The notes beneath the pieces are model-generated. The model was given only the letters and a program-made list of their open reading frames with translations, did not search any database and was not told where the DNA came from. A stretch of 64,000 nt of DNA, from positions 1 to 64,000 of the forward strand of contig DASTBU010000080.1 of the NCBI GenBank assembly GCA_035711845.1, written 5' to 3'. Shown here piece by piece: positions 35,690 through 47,205 of this stretch. This stretch comes from DASTBU01 sp035711845. Its GTDB lineage: Bacteria > Acidobacteriota > Vicinamibacteria > Vicinamibacterales > 2-12-FULL-66-21. Every line of letters starts with the position of its first letter. The first letter of the stretch is position 1. The translations under genes and the position numbers were made by a program.

Positions 35690-37122
35690 AGAGCATCGCG
35701 ATCGTCGGCGCCGGCATCGCCGGACTCTCTATCGCCCATGCCATCCGCAAGCTCGCGCCAGAGGTCCGTGTGATTGTGCTCGAACGCGGTCAGCGGGCCG
35801 GCGGAAACATCCGCAGCGAATTGACCAAAGGGTATCTGTGTGAGTGGGGGCCGGACGGCTTCCTCGACAATGCACCCGAGACGCTGGCCCTGGCGCGCGC
35901 AGTGGGTGTGGAGCACAGGCTGCTTCCGAGCAGTAATGCAGCCAGGCGCCGGTTCATCTACCGGCATGGCCGCCTGAACGAAGTGCCGACCTCCCCTGTC
36001 GCCTTTCTCAGCTCGCCGCTTCTCTCCGTCGCGGCCAAGGCGCGGATCTTCGGGGAGCCGTTCGCGCGCAGCAGACCGGAGGGCGACGAGACGATCTTCG
36101 ACTTCGCGGCGCGGCGCATCGGGACGGAGGCGGCTTCGGCCATGATCGACTCGATGGTGTCGGGCATCTTCGCGGGAGATGCGCGCTCGCTGTCGCTTCG
36201 CGCGTGCTTCCCGAAGATGTGGCAGCTCGAGACGGATCATGGCGGACTGTTCCGCGCTCTCCTCGCCACGCGCAAGCGCCGTCGAAAGGGAGATGCCGTC
36301 GGGGCGCCGACGGGACGGCTCACGTCGTTCGACGCCGGCATGGAAACGCTGATTCGAGGAGCTGCGGAGGCGTTGGGCGGCTCGCTCCGGACCTCCTCCG
36401 GCGTCGAAAGCCTTCGTCGAGGCCGCGCGACTCGCGGGGTCGTCGATCTTTCGCCGGCGGCCGGCTTCACGCTGGCGACCGCGGGCGGGACGGTCGAAGC
36501 CGATGCGGTGGTCCTCGCAGGACCGGCGACGGAGAGCGCCGCGCTCATCCGGCCGTTCGACGCCGACACCGCCGCGTTGCTGGCCGGAATACCCACGGCA
36601 TCCCTGGCGGTCGTCTGCCTGGGATATGACGAGCAGGGCATCGCCGCCGAGCGTGGCCCCCTCGACGGATTCGGGTTCCTCGTGCCCCGGAGTGAGAACG
36701 TCCGGATCCTGGGAGCGCTCTGGGAGACGAGCATCTATCCGGGCCACCGCGCGCCCGAGGGGAAGGCGCTCGTTCGCGTGATGATTGGCGGTGCACTGGA
36801 TCCGGAAGCCGTCGTGCTCGACGACGAGCAGTTGATCGCGATCGTCAGGGCCGACCTGGCACGCACCATGGGGCTGAAGAATCCGCCCGAGTTCGTGCGC
36901 ATCATCAGGCACGCGCGCGGGATCCCGCAGTACACCGTCGGCCATCTGGCGCGGCTGGAGCGAATCGGTGAGCAGCTGCAGGCGCATCCCGGGCTGCTGC
37001 TTGCAGGAAACTCGTACCACGGAGTGTCCATCAATTCCTGCATCGCCGAGGCGGATCGGATTGCCGAAGGCGCCCTCCTCCACGTGAGGGCGACCGACCA
37101 GAGACTCGAGAGGGTCAGCTGA
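35686..37122 (+). CDS. hemY: Protoporphyrinogen oxidase (HemY/HemG flavoprotein type)
   Basis: This FAD enzyme oxidises protoporphyrinogen IX to protoporphyrin IX. The 478-aa protein starts with the dinucleotide-binding motif IAIVGAGIAGLSIAHAI followed by VIVLERGQRAGGNIRSE. It has the conserved GPDGFLDN motif and the C-terminal FAD-binding GLLLAGNSYHGVSINSCIAEA. It overlaps hemH by ATGA. HemY enzymes normally use O2, so its pairing with the O2-independent HemN is notable: either electrons pass to another acceptor or the cell meets both conditions. A coproporphyrinogen-oxidising variant is possible. Confidence 0.92.
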   Translation: MKSIAIVGAGIAGLSIAHAIRKLAPEVRVIVLERGQRAGGNIRSELTKGYLCEWGPDGFLDNAPETLALARAVGVEHRLLPSSNAARRRFIYRHGRLNEVPTSPVAFLSSPLLSVAAKARIFGEPFARSRPEGDETIFDFAARRIGTEAASAMIDSMVSGIFAGDARSLSLRACFPKMWQLETDHGGLFRALLATRKRRRKGDAVGAPTGRLTSFDAGMETLIRGAAEALGGSLRTSSGVESLRRGRATRGVVDLSPAAGFTLATAGGTVEADAVVLAGPATESAALIRPFDADTAALLAGIPTASLAVVCLGYDEQGIAAERGPLDGFGFLVPRSENVRILGALWETSIYPGHRAPEGKALVRVMIGGALDPEAVVLDDEQLIAIVRADLARTMGLKNPPEFVRIIRHARGIPQYTVGHLARLERIGEQLQAHPGLLLAGNSYHGVSINSCIAEADRIAEGALLHVRATDQRLERVS

Positions 37123-37150
37123 ATCTGTACTGGACGCTTCACATTCCCGC

Positions 37151-37166
37151 CGCCGGAATGTCGTCA
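37151..37166. promoter_or_regulatory. Putative enhancer dyad of the tetrahaem cytochrome gene
   Basis: CGCCGGAATGTCGTCA matches YGCCGR-N4-YCGGCR except one base in the right arm. It lies about 131 bp upstream of the -24 element at 37297, just after hemY. Confidence 0.4.
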
Positions 37167-37296
37167 GTGCCCCGTGGCGCGACCGCCGACTATCCGTGGG
37201 ACCCGTCTCCCCTCCCGCGCGTCCCCCGCACGCGGTCTGTCCAATTTCTTTCGGCAATTCCCGCGCGATCGCGCATCGGCGTCACGAGCGCGGCGC

Positions 37297-37311
37297 TGGC
37301 ACTCGTCTTGT
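37297..37311 (+). promoter_or_regulatory. sigma-54 promoter of the tetrahaem cytochrome gene
   Basis: TGGCACTCGTCTTGT has a perfect -24 block and TTGT at -12. The predicted start at about 37323 is one base before the ATG at 37324, again a leaderless geometry, although GAGGA is present 5 nt before the ATG. Confidence 0.55.
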
Positions 37312-37323
37312 GATGAGGACGGC

Positions 37324-37791
37324 ATGCGCACCATAACGACTCTGTTCATGTCCGCGGTCGTCTCGGGCCTGCTGGCGGTTGGGTGGCACGCCACGCCGGG
37401 AGCCCAGGCGCCGGACACCTCGACATTCGCCTGGGCAGATGCCTGCAAGGATTGTCACAAGGACATCTACGCGGCCTGGTCGCAGACCAAGCACGCGCGG
37501 GCGCTGAACAGGCTCAGCAGCAGCGAGCAGAAGCAGGAGTGCGTAGGCTGCCACCTCACCGGCCCCAAGCAGCCGGTGGAGTCCGGCTCCAAGGTCCTGA
37601 ACGCCGGCGTGCAGTGCGAATCCTGCCACGGCGCGGGGGCCGCGCACGCCGGTGATCCCACGGTCAAGACCGGGCTCGTGAAAGAACCGGGCGAGCAGGT
37701 CTGCCTCGAGTGCCACAACGACCGCAGCCCGCACTTCAGGGGGTTCGTCTACGCCGGGATGAGCCGCCTGTCGCACCGGGTCGTGAAGTAA
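37324..37791 (+). CDS. Periplasmic tetrahaem c-type cytochrome (155 aa)
   Basis: A cleavable signal peptide (MRTITTLFMSAVVSGLLAVGW...GAQA) is followed by four haem motifs: CKDCH, CVGCH, CESCH and CLECH. Features such as DIYAAWSQTKHARAL and VQCESCHGAGAAHAG resemble the cytochrome c554 / multihaem c-type family. It is soluble and periplasmic, probably an electron shuttle. It follows the haem operon and has its own sigma-54-like promoter. Its 3' end overlaps the convergent ECF sigma gene by 56 bp. Confidence 0.88.
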   Translation: MRTITTLFMSAVVSGLLAVGWHATPGAQAPDTSTFAWADACKDCHKDIYAAWSQTKHARALNRLSSSEQKQECVGCHLTGPKQPVESGSKVLNAGVQCESCHGAGAAHAGDPTVKTGLVKEPGEQVCLECHNDRSPHFRGFVYAGMSRLSHRVVK

Positions 37792-38386
37792 GCGAGGGTT
37801 CGCCGTCGATCAGATGCCTGAGGCGCCCGTGCGCCCTGTGCAGGCGCACCTTGACGTTCGCCTCGGAGATGCCGAGCACGCGCGCGACCTCCTTTGTTGA
37901 CAGGCCCTCCAGGTCGCGCAGGAACACTGCCTCCCGGTACGCGGCCGGCAGCGCGGCGAGCGCGTTCCTGATGGCATCCGACGATTCCAGTCTGGCGACG
38001 AGCTCGTCGGCGCCGGGGCGTGCATCGGCTGGCTCGAACGCGACGGCATGCAGCGCGTCGTCGAGCGACTGTAGATGACGAGGCGCCGCGACCGGACGCC
38101 GGCGGCCGACGAGGCAGGCATTCTTGACGGTCTTGTAGAGCCAGGCGCGGAACGCGGCAGGCTCTCGGATGCGGCCCGCGTACCGGAACGTTCGTAGCAG
38201 CGCCTCCTGGAGCGCGTCTTCGCTGTCGGGTGCGTGTCCGCAGATCGCCTCGCTGTACCGGCGGGCGATCCGTTGAGCACGATCGAGCAGGTCTTCCAGC
38301 GCCTCGGCATCGCCCGCGCGAACCCGCTCGAGGAGCGTGGTGTAGTCACGAACCGATGCTGACGGTTCCACCGTTTCCCGAGCCAC
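37736..38386 (-). CDS. ECF-type RNA polymerase sigma factor
   Basis: The protein has sigma region 2 (DAEALEDLLDRAQRIARRYSEAICGHAPDSEDALQEALLRTFRYAGRI...FRAWLYKTVKNACL) and region 4 (LPAAYREAVFLRDLEGLSTKEVARVLGISEANVKVRLHRAHGRLR). It ends with a basic Ser/Arg tail. No anti-sigma gene is adjacent. The start is unsure: a GTG at 38386 gives 216 aa, while an ATG at 38434 would overlap the tolC start codon on the other strand. It is divergent from the efflux operon and may regulate it. Confidence 0.88.
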   Translation of the reverse strand: MARETVEPSASVRDYTTLLERVRAGDAEALEDLLDRAQRIARRYSEAICGHAPDSEDALQEALLRTFRYAGRIREPAAFRAWLYKTVKNACLVGRRRPVAAPRHLQSLDDALHAVAFEPADARPGADELVARLESSDAIRNALAALPAAYREAVFLRDLEGLSTKEVARVLGISEANVKVRLHRAHGRLRHLIDGEPSLTSRPGATGGSSRRRRTP

Positions 38387-38432
38387 GTCCCAGTGTAACC
38401 AAATGACGGCACTCTGAATCCTCTGGTGAGAC

Positions 38433-39761
38433 ATGAGCGTTCGATCGTCGCTTGTCATGGGGGGAGTCCTGCTGGCGTCCGGCACGGCCTGGGCACAGCC
38501 GCCGCTGACCCTCGATGCAGCCGTCAGCGAGGCGCTGGCCGCCAATCAGGGCCTGGCCGCGACCCGCGCGGCGGGCGACGAGGCGCGGGCGCGCATCCCG
38601 CAGGCCCGGGCCGGCTACTTCCCCCGCATCGATTTCACCGAAGGGTGGCAGCGCAGCAACCAGCCGGTGTTCGTATTCAGCTCGCTGCTGTCGCAACAGC
38701 GCTTCACGGCCGACAACTTTGCGATCGACGTACTGAACAATCCCGACCCCCTCTCGAACTTCCGGGTCGCGCTGACGGTCGAGCAGATCATCTACGACGG
38801 CGGGCGGCGTGAAGCAGGTGTCCGGCGCGCCAGGCTGGAGGACAGGTTGGCGCGGCTCGAGGTCGAGCACGCGGAGCTCGACGTGCGCCTGGCCGTGGTC
38901 CGCGCCTTTGGGCGGGCCCTCGCCGCACGCGCCGCTCGAGAGGCGGCCGACGCCGCTGTAACGACTGTCGGGGAGGATCTGCGCCGCGCGGAAACACGCC
39001 GCGATGCTGGACTCGAAACAGAAGCGAATGTCCTCGCCCTGCGCGTCCGGTTGTCCGAACGGACCGCCGGAAGCGTCCGGGCGATCAGCGAGGAAAAAGT
39101 CGCCAGGGCCGCGCTGAACGTGGCGATCGGCGCACCTGTCGACGACGGGCGCGTGCTGATCGAACCAGCGCCGGTCCGCGCAACGGCCGACGCGGTACGA
39201 ATCGAAACGCTGGCACTCGAACACCGGCCCGAGATCAAGCATGCTGCCGCTCGCCGTGAGAGCGCACTGGCGGCGCGCGGCATGGCCCGCTCGGCCTTCC
39301 TTCCCCAACTCGTCGCGCAGGGCGGCGTCGAGGCAAATGGCGATTCGTTCACCGACCGCGCGTCGTCGTGGCTGGCCGGCGTGCAGGTGCGGATCAATCT
39401 GTTCGCCGGTGGAGCAGATGCAGCGCGATTGCGTGAATCGGCGGCCACACTCGCCCGCGTGACGGCCGAGCGCGCACAACTCGAATCCGACATCAGGCTC
39501 CAGGTTCGTTCTGCAATCGCCGAGCTCGAATCGGCGGTCGCGCGCGAAGCCACCGCCAGGGAGGCCACGGGGCAGGCGCGCGAGAGCCTCCGAATGATCC
39601 GCGATCGATATGAGGCAGGCCTGGTCCCGGCGAGCGAGCTCCTTCGCGCCGCCGAGGCCGTCCTTCAGGCAGAGTCCCTGCGCATCGCGGCACTCACAGA
39701 CACATACGTTTCCGCCGCTGCCGTGACACGCGCGGCCGGCACGGAATGGATACAGCCATGA
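38433..39761 (+). CDS. TolC-family outer-membrane efflux channel
   Basis: The 442-aa protein begins with a signal peptide (MSVRSSLVMGGVLLASGTAWA) and shows the two-fold OEP repeat of long coiled-coil helices: LTLDAAVSEALAANQGLAATRAAGDEARARIPQARAGYFPRIDF at the N-terminus and a matching LAARGMARSAFLPQLVAQGGVEANGD block in the second half. It forms the outer-membrane exit duct of the RND pump encoded next. Its stop overlaps the adaptor ATG (ATGA). Confidence 0.9.
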   Translation: MSVRSSLVMGGVLLASGTAWAQPPLTLDAAVSEALAANQGLAATRAAGDEARARIPQARAGYFPRIDFTEGWQRSNQPVFVFSSLLSQQRFTADNFAIDVLNNPDPLSNFRVALTVEQIIYDGGRREAGVRRARLEDRLARLEVEHAELDVRLAVVRAFGRALAARAAREAADAAVTTVGEDLRRAETRRDAGLETEANVLALRVRLSERTAGSVRAISEEKVARAALNVAIGAPVDDGRVLIEPAPVRATADAVRIETLALEHRPEIKHAAARRESALAARGMARSAFLPQLVAQGGVEANGDSFTDRASSWLAGVQVRINLFAGGADAARLRESAATLARVTAERAQLESDIRLQVRSAIAELESAVAREATAREATGQARESLRMIRDRYEAGLVPASELLRAAEAVLQAESLRIAALTDTYVSAAAVTRAAGTEWIQP

Positions 39762-40932
39762 ACACCCCCAAAAAGCGCCTGCCCCTTCTGCTGGTCGCTG
39801 CGATGGCAGCGGCGACATGCGGCGCGCCGGAAGAGAAACCGGCACCGACCGAAAGGCCTCTGGCAGTTGCGGTCGTGCCGGCCGCGATCGTCGAGCAGCC
39901 CGACCGAGTGGATGCCGGAGGGACCGTGCGAGCACGTACCGTCGCCGTCCTGTCCAGCCGGATCGTGGCGCCCATTGTCGAGGTACGGGTCAGCCCCGGC
40001 GATCGGGTCCGCAAGGGCCAGGCGTTGATCCTGCTGGACGCACGCGAGCTGCAGGCGAGCCGTACGCGTGCCGAGGCGGGCGTCGCCGCTGCAACCAGCA
40101 CAATCGCCGCATCAGCGGCTGACCGAGAGGCTGCGGCAGCGGCGCTGACGCTGGCAGCCGCATCCCACAAACGGATCGCCGGGCTTCGCGAGCGGAACTC
40201 AGCTACGGCTGGCGAGCTCGATGAGGCGGTCGCCGGACTGCGCGCGGCAGAAGCTCGTGCGGCCGCCGCCAAGGCACGCCAGACCGAGGCAAGTCGTGCA
40301 CTCGACGCGGCGCAGGCCTCCCTGCTGGCTGCATCGGTAGCAACGACGTACGCCTCGCTCGCCGCGCCGTTCGACGGCATCGTCAGCGTCAGGAATGCCG
40401 AGCCAGGTGCTCTGGCGGCTCCAGGATCGCCTCTGCTCACCGTCGAGGACGACAGGAGTTTTCGTCTCGAGGTGAGCGTGGACGCTTCCCGAGTACCGGC
40501 ACTGCGACCTGGAACGTCGGTGCCCGTCTCCATCGATGGCGGCAGCGGACAGGAGCTCGAGGGGGTAATCGCCGAGGTGGGACGCTCAATCGATCCCGCC
40601 GTGCACTCGACGTTACTGAAGATCGATCTGCCGCGATACGACTGGCTGAGGAGTGGAATGTTCGGGCGGGCCCAGCTCCCGGGCGCCAGCCGTCGTGCCC
40701 TCACCGTTCCGGCTTCCGCGCTCCGACAGCGCGGCCAGCTCAGCGCCGTGTTCGTCGAGGCTGACGGCGTCGCACGGATGCGCCTTGTCCACCAGGGCCA
40801 GACACGGGACGCGCAGGTCGAGATTCTGGCTGGTCTGTCGGAAGGCGACCGCGTGGTGTTGAACCCGCCGGCGGATCTCGCGGATGGGCGCCCGATCAGC
40901 AGTTCCGCCGCCGGCGCGGCGAGGAGGACGCC

Positions 40933-40936
<4 letters not shown>
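39758..40936 (+). CDS. RND efflux periplasmic adaptor (membrane-fusion protein)
   Basis: The 392-aa protein has a short signal ending AAATCGAPEE, which could be a lipobox with Cys as lipidation site. A biotinyl-lipoyl-like half (VRARTVAVLSSRIVAPIVEVRVSPGDRVRKGQALILLDARELQ) surrounds an Ala-rich coiled coil. The second half is in SLAAPFDGIVSVRNAEPGALAAPGSPLLTVEDD. A beta-barrel domain follows. It links the inner-membrane pump to TolC. Start chosen at 39758, overlapping the tolC stop; an in-frame ATG at 39746 is possible. Confidence 0.9.
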
Positions 40937-44109
<3,173 letters not shown>

Positions 44110-44128
44110 ATGGCCGTGGAGGTGGGAA

Positions 44129-44359
44129 ATGACCGTTGAACGGAAGCTGCGGATTGTCGCCGGCGTGTTCGTATCCGCCAGCGTGCTGCTCGGGATGTAC
44201 GTGCATGCCGGGTTTCTCTGGTTTACGCTGTTCGTGGGTCTCAACCTGCTGCAATCCGGATTCACCGACTGGTGCCCGATGATGTCGCTCCTGCGGCGAT
44301 TGGAGGGTGGTTCTGAAGCCGTCCACGTGCACTCAGGGCCAGCCCATTTGAATCACTGA
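44129..44359 (+). CDS. Small membrane protein of the DUF2892 (YgaP-type) family
   Basis: The 76-aa product (MTVERKLRIVAGVFVSASVLLGMYVHAGFLWFTLFVGLNLLQSGFTDWCPMM) has two short membrane helices and the NLLQSGFTDWCP motif typical of DUF2892. Such proteins are often found next to RND pumps and rhodanese genes. The ATG at 44129 follows GGAGGTGGG, 19 nt after the pump gene, so it is probably the last gene of the efflux operon. Its role is unknown. Confidence 0.85.
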   Translation: MTVERKLRIVAGVFVSASVLLGMYVHAGFLWFTLFVGLNLLQSGFTDWCPMMSLLRRLEGGSEAVHVHSGPAHLNH

Positions 44360-44698
44360 CCGGCAGTTCTGGTGTGGCGGGGCGGGACAACGCGTCAGCG
44401 GCATGCCGAGCTCAGGCTACCGAGCCGGGAATCCGTGAGAGTTCGCGGCCTGCTGTTGAAATTCCGGCAATCGCCGGCGCCCGCTGCACGGATCCCTGGC
44501 TTTTTCGCTCAGAGCCCGCTGGCCTGCGCTTTGCGAGCGGTAGGACTGACTTCGGGGCCACGCCCCGGATCGAGTGAATAGGAAGCAGAGTCGACTTCGA
44601 CAGATTACCGTCCGGGGCAAAGGCCTTCGGCTCCGAGGTGGTAACCCTCCAGGCTGCTTTCCACGCGATTCGGGAAACGGGCCTCGATTCATGTACAA

Positions 44699-44728
44699 GG
44701 CTGAAGTTCGAAGGCTGAAGCTGAAGTA
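44699..44728. repeat. Short GGCTGAA heptad array
   Basis: GGCTGAAGTTCGAAGGCTGAAGCTGAAG shows the same 7-bp unit as the arrays at 28989 and 48586. It lies in the 567-bp gene-free stretch 44360-44926, which otherwise holds a dyad and a sigma-54 promoter for the TPR gene; I see no gene there. Confidence 0.65.
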
Positions 44729-44734
44729 AGGCAC

Positions 44735-44750
44735 TGCCGGAATCTCGGCG
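44735..44750. promoter_or_regulatory. Putative enhancer dyad of the TPR gene
   Basis: TGCCGGAATCTCGGCG is the exact reverse complement of the hyb/nifJ site at 14547-14562. It lies 61 bp upstream of the -24 element. Confidence 0.6.
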
Positions 44751-44810
44751 CAGCGAAGCGTCCGGCGGCAGAAGCGCCGAAAAATCCCGGGATCCTCGCG
44801 ATTCCGGGTG

Positions 44811-44825
44811 TGGCACACCGGCTGC
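44811..44825 (+). promoter_or_regulatory. sigma-54 promoter of the TPR gene
   Basis: TGGCACACCGGCTGC matches the consensus except C for T at the first position of TTGC. The predicted start is about 44837, giving a 90-nt leader before the ATG at 44927. Confidence 0.7.
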
Positions 44826-44926
44826 AGTCGTCGAACGCAGAACCCGGGCAGCGGCTGGCAAGCACTGGTACCTCCTTCCACCTGTAACTCCAGCCCTCGC
44901 CCGGGTCATGTGCGAAGGCCCAGATC

Positions 44927-45511
44927 ATGCGACACGAGTACAGTCCTTTCTCGCCGATGAACGCGGTGACAGGCGCCGCCGGCATCTTCCTCGGCATCAT
45001 CGTCGGGTTCGTGATCGGCGCGGGGCAGGCGCAGCCAGGCGCGCCGCTGTCGGCGGCCACCGCACCGAACGATGCGATCCACTCGCCCGCCGCGGCGGTC
45101 GTCAACGAAGCAGAGCTGCAGGCCTACCGGGACATCCTGGCGAACGATCCCAAGAACCTGAAGGCCGCGACGGAGCTCGGCAACAAGCTGTATGACGCGG
45201 GCCGGTTTGCGGATGCGGTGCCTGCCTATCAGCAGGCACTGGCGCTCGACCCGCGCAACGTCAGCGTCAGCACGGATCTCGGCACGGCGATGTTCTACGC
45301 GGGACGCACCGACGAGGCGCTGAAGCAGCTGGCGCAGTCGCTCGAGATCGATCCGGCCCACGCGCAGACGTGGTTCAACATCGGGATCATCCGGCGGGAT
45401 GGCAAGAGGGATTCGAAAGGCGCCGTGCAAGCCTGGGAACAGCTGTTGAAGGTGGCGCCGAACTACCCGGAAGCGTCGAAGGTCCGCGCCCTGATCCAGC
45501 AGACGAACTAA
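44927..45511 (+). CDS. Membrane-anchored TPR protein (194 aa)
   Basis: One N-terminal membrane helix (GAAGIFLGIIVGFVIGAG) is followed by an Ala/Pro linker and three TPR units (about residues 75-175): ELGNKLYDAGRFADAVPAYQQALALDP, DLGTAMFYAGRTDEALKQLAQSLEIDP, and a third ending WEQLLKVAPNYPEA. The TPR part is probably periplasmic and binds a protein partner, as in cytochrome c assembly factors, but no partner is evident. The gene has a sigma-54 promoter and a dyad identical to that of the hydrogenase operon, so it may be a helper for those enzymes. Confidence 0.85.
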   Translation: MRHEYSPFSPMNAVTGAAGIFLGIIVGFVIGAGQAQPGAPLSAATAPNDAIHSPAAAVVNEAELQAYRDILANDPKNLKAATELGNKLYDAGRFADAVPAYQQALALDPRNVSVSTDLGTAMFYAGRTDEALKQLAQSLEIDPAHAQTWFNIGIIRRDGKRDSKGAVQAWEQLLKVAPNYPEASKVRALIQQTN

Positions 45512-45529
45512 GTTAGGCTGGGGGGCTTC

Positions 45530-45672
45530 GCCCCGCCAGACCCCCCAACGCCGTCGCTCGCGGGGCCCCAAAACCCTACTCCGCTCCGGCGAGGCGCGCC
45601 CGTGGCGCGCCTAGTCCGTTGTGCGGCTCCACAACACGTACGAAGTTCTCGTTTCGAGCCGCATAACGGACT
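45530..45672. repeat. Dispersed repeat copy 2, ending in a 17-bp inverted repeat, near the 3' end of activator 2
   Basis: It shares with 31815-31923 the GGGGGGCTTC-CCCCGCC start, the GCGCCCGTGGCGCGCC segment and the final stem-loop, here with arms 45613-45629 and 45656-45672 that differ at one position. It lies in the convergent gap between the TPR gene and activator 2, in the same orientation relative to the activator as copy 1. Confidence 0.8.
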
Positions 45673-45710
45673 GACGAACGCGATCAGAAAATCAGCCTCG
45701 GCCCGGTCCT

Positions 45711-46751
45711 TCAGGCAGAGACCGCGCTCTCCAGCGCCGGCGTGTCGCGCGGCTCCCCCAACCCGCAGCGGGCAATCCGGTCGCCAAGCGTCGACCGCTT
45801 GATGCTGAGCAGCTCGGCCGCCTTGGACTTGTTGCCGTCGGACACCTTCAGGGCCCATCCAATCAGGTTGGCCTCGACTTCCTTCAGGCGGTCGTCGAGC
45901 GAAATCGACTTGGGCGCGGTCGATCCCGGTACGGGGATGTCGGCGTGCTCGCCGCTGCTGGCGGTCGCGAACAGCATCCCGGCCGCCATGCAGCCGACGC
46001 GGACCGTTCCACAGCTGCAGGTCTGAATCATCCGCTCGCAGGCATTCTCCAGCTCCCGCACGTTGCCGGGCCACCGGTACCGCTCGAACGCATGGCGCAC
46101 GACCGGCGAGAGTTCGGGCACATCGATGCCGCGCTCGCGCGAAAACCGCCGCATGAAGAATTCCGTCAGGACAGGGATGTCTTCGCGGCGCTCGCGAAGC
46201 GGCGGCAGCACAATCGGCAGCACGTTCAGGCGGTAGTAGAGGTCCTCGCGGAACTTGCCCTCCTCGACGAGCTGCTTGAGGTCGCGCTTGGTCCCGGTGA
46301 TGATCCTCACGTTGACCGGGATCGTGCGCGTGCCGCCGACCCGCTCCACCTGGCGGTTCTGGAGCGCGCGCAGGAGCTTCACCTGCATCCCGAGGGGCAC
46401 ATCGTCGATGTCGTCGAGAAACAGCGTGCCGCCCTGGGCGAGCTCGAAGCGGCCCGGCTTGTCCTTGATGGCGCCCGTGAAGGCGCCGCGCTCGTGACCG
46501 AAGAGCTCCGTCTCGATCAGCGTCTCCGAAAAGAGCGCGCAGCTGACCGCGACGAATGGCTGGTGACGGCGTGCGCTGGAGTGATGCAGCACGTTGGCGA
46601 TCACTTCCTTGCCCGTCCCGCTCTCGCCGGTGATGATCACGCTGCTGTCGCTGCGGCTCACGACCTTGACGAACTCGAAGATCGCCCGCATGCGGGAGCT
46701 GTGGCCGACCACCACGTTTTCCATCATGAACTGCGATGTCGCGCGCATCAT
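45711..46751 (-). CDS. Sensor-less sigma-54 activator with Cys-rich segment (activator 2)
   Basis: This 346-aa protein is a close paralogue of the one at 31922-32932. It has no sensor domain; Walker A is GESGTGKE, the loop is canonical GAFTGA, and Walker B is FLDDID (DD, not DE). RELENACERMIQTCSCGTVRVGC gives four cysteines after the AAA+ core. The helix-turn-helix NKSKAAELLSIKRSTLGDRI has the same recognition helix as activator 1. Start ATG at 46751 behind CGGGAGAGG, 14 nt after an Nfu-type gene and surely cotranscribed with it. A Fe-S or redox switch on the cysteines is inferred from this pairing. It likely drives the sigma-54 promoters in this window. Confidence 0.88.
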   Translation of the reverse strand: MMRATSQFMMENVVVGHSSRMRAIFEFVKVVSRSDSSVIITGESGTGKEVIANVLHHSSARRHQPFVAVSCALFSETLIETELFGHERGAFTGAIKDKPGRFELAQGGTLFLDDIDDVPLGMQVKLLRALQNRQVERVGGTRTIPVNVRIITGTKRDLKQLVEEGKFREDLYYRLNVLPIVLPPLRERREDIPVLTEFFMRRFSRERGIDVPELSPVVRHAFERYRWPGNVRELENACERMIQTCSCGTVRVGCMAAGMLFATASSGEHADIPVPGSTAPKSISLDDRLKEVEANLIGWALKVSDGNKSKAAELLSIKRSTLGDRIARCGLGEPRDTPALESAVSA

Positions 46752-46765
46752 TGCCTCTCCCGATG

Positions 46766-46990
46766 TCAGACTACTTGCAGCTCTTCGAATTCCTGGATTT
46801 CGTCGCGAAGGGCCATCTCGACCCCCATGTAGAGCGTCATGTGTGCGCTGGGGCAGCCGGAGCACATCCCGGTGAGCCGAACGCGCGCGCTGTTGCCGTG
46901 CACGTCGACCAGCTCGATATCGCCCCCGTCGGCCTGCATCATGGGTCGGATTCGGTCCAGAACTGCCTCGACCCGTTCTCTGGAAAGCAT
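46766..46990 (-). CDS. Nfu-type Fe-S cluster carrier (NifU C-terminal domain, 74 aa)
   Basis: The protein consists only of the NifU C-terminal domain: VEAVLDRIRPMMQADGGDIELVDVHGNSARVRLTGMCSGCPSAHMTL, with the CxxC (CSGC) that holds a bridging Fe-S cluster in the dimer. Such proteins deliver [4Fe-4S] clusters to targets. It is the first gene of a two-gene operon with activator 2, downstream of a perfect sigma-54 promoter. It may load clusters into the activator, the hydrogenase or PFOR. Confidence 0.92.
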   Translation of the reverse strand: MLSRERVEAVLDRIRPMMQADGGDIELVDVHGNSARVRLTGMCSGCPSAHMTLYMGVEMALRDEIQEFEELQVV

Positions 46991-47074
46991 TGGACTGACT
47001 CCTGGCTGGCTGAACGCGTCCGAACCTCCTGGTTATGAACAGCCCGGATGAATCGGAGGAAGGCTCGCGACGGC

Positions 47075-47090
47075 TGCCGGATATTCGGCG
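47075..47090. promoter_or_regulatory. Dyad overlapping the start site of nfu-activator 2
   Basis: TGCCGGATATTCGGCG fits the enhancer dyad, but lies between the -12 element (47093) and the predicted start (about 47081). Binding here would block rather than activate, so it could be a negative-feedback operator. Confidence 0.4.
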
Positions 47091-47092
47091 GA

Positions 47093-47107
47093 GCAACACA
47101 TATGCCA
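47093..47107 (-). promoter_or_regulatory. sigma-54 promoter of the nfu-activator 2 operon
   Basis: The minus strand reads TGGCATATGTGTTGC, a full TGGCAY-N5-TTGC match; predicted start about 47081, with a 91-nt leader before nfu. The gap 46991-47205 contains no gene. Confidence 0.75.
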
Positions 47108-47205
47108 TGAACTTTGCGCGTTTTCAGGCCTGTTTCTCGAGGATTCCCCGCCGGTACGGCGGTTGCTCGATCGGGCATGCGGGGATTTACGCGCGCCCTG
47201 CGGGA

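Noticed and set aside
38387..38434. Upstream ATG (38434) as start of the ECF sigma gene
   Set aside because: It would overlap the tolC start codon on the other strand and adds residues (MSHQRIQSAVIWLHW) not typical of ECF sigma N-termini; the GTG at 38386 is preferred, although this remains uncertain.
44520..44534. TGGCCTGCGCTTTGC as an extra sigma-54 promoter
   Set aside because: GG and TTGC match, but CAC is replaced and there is no gene or dyad in the right place downstream; the better site at 44811-44825 explains the TPR gene.
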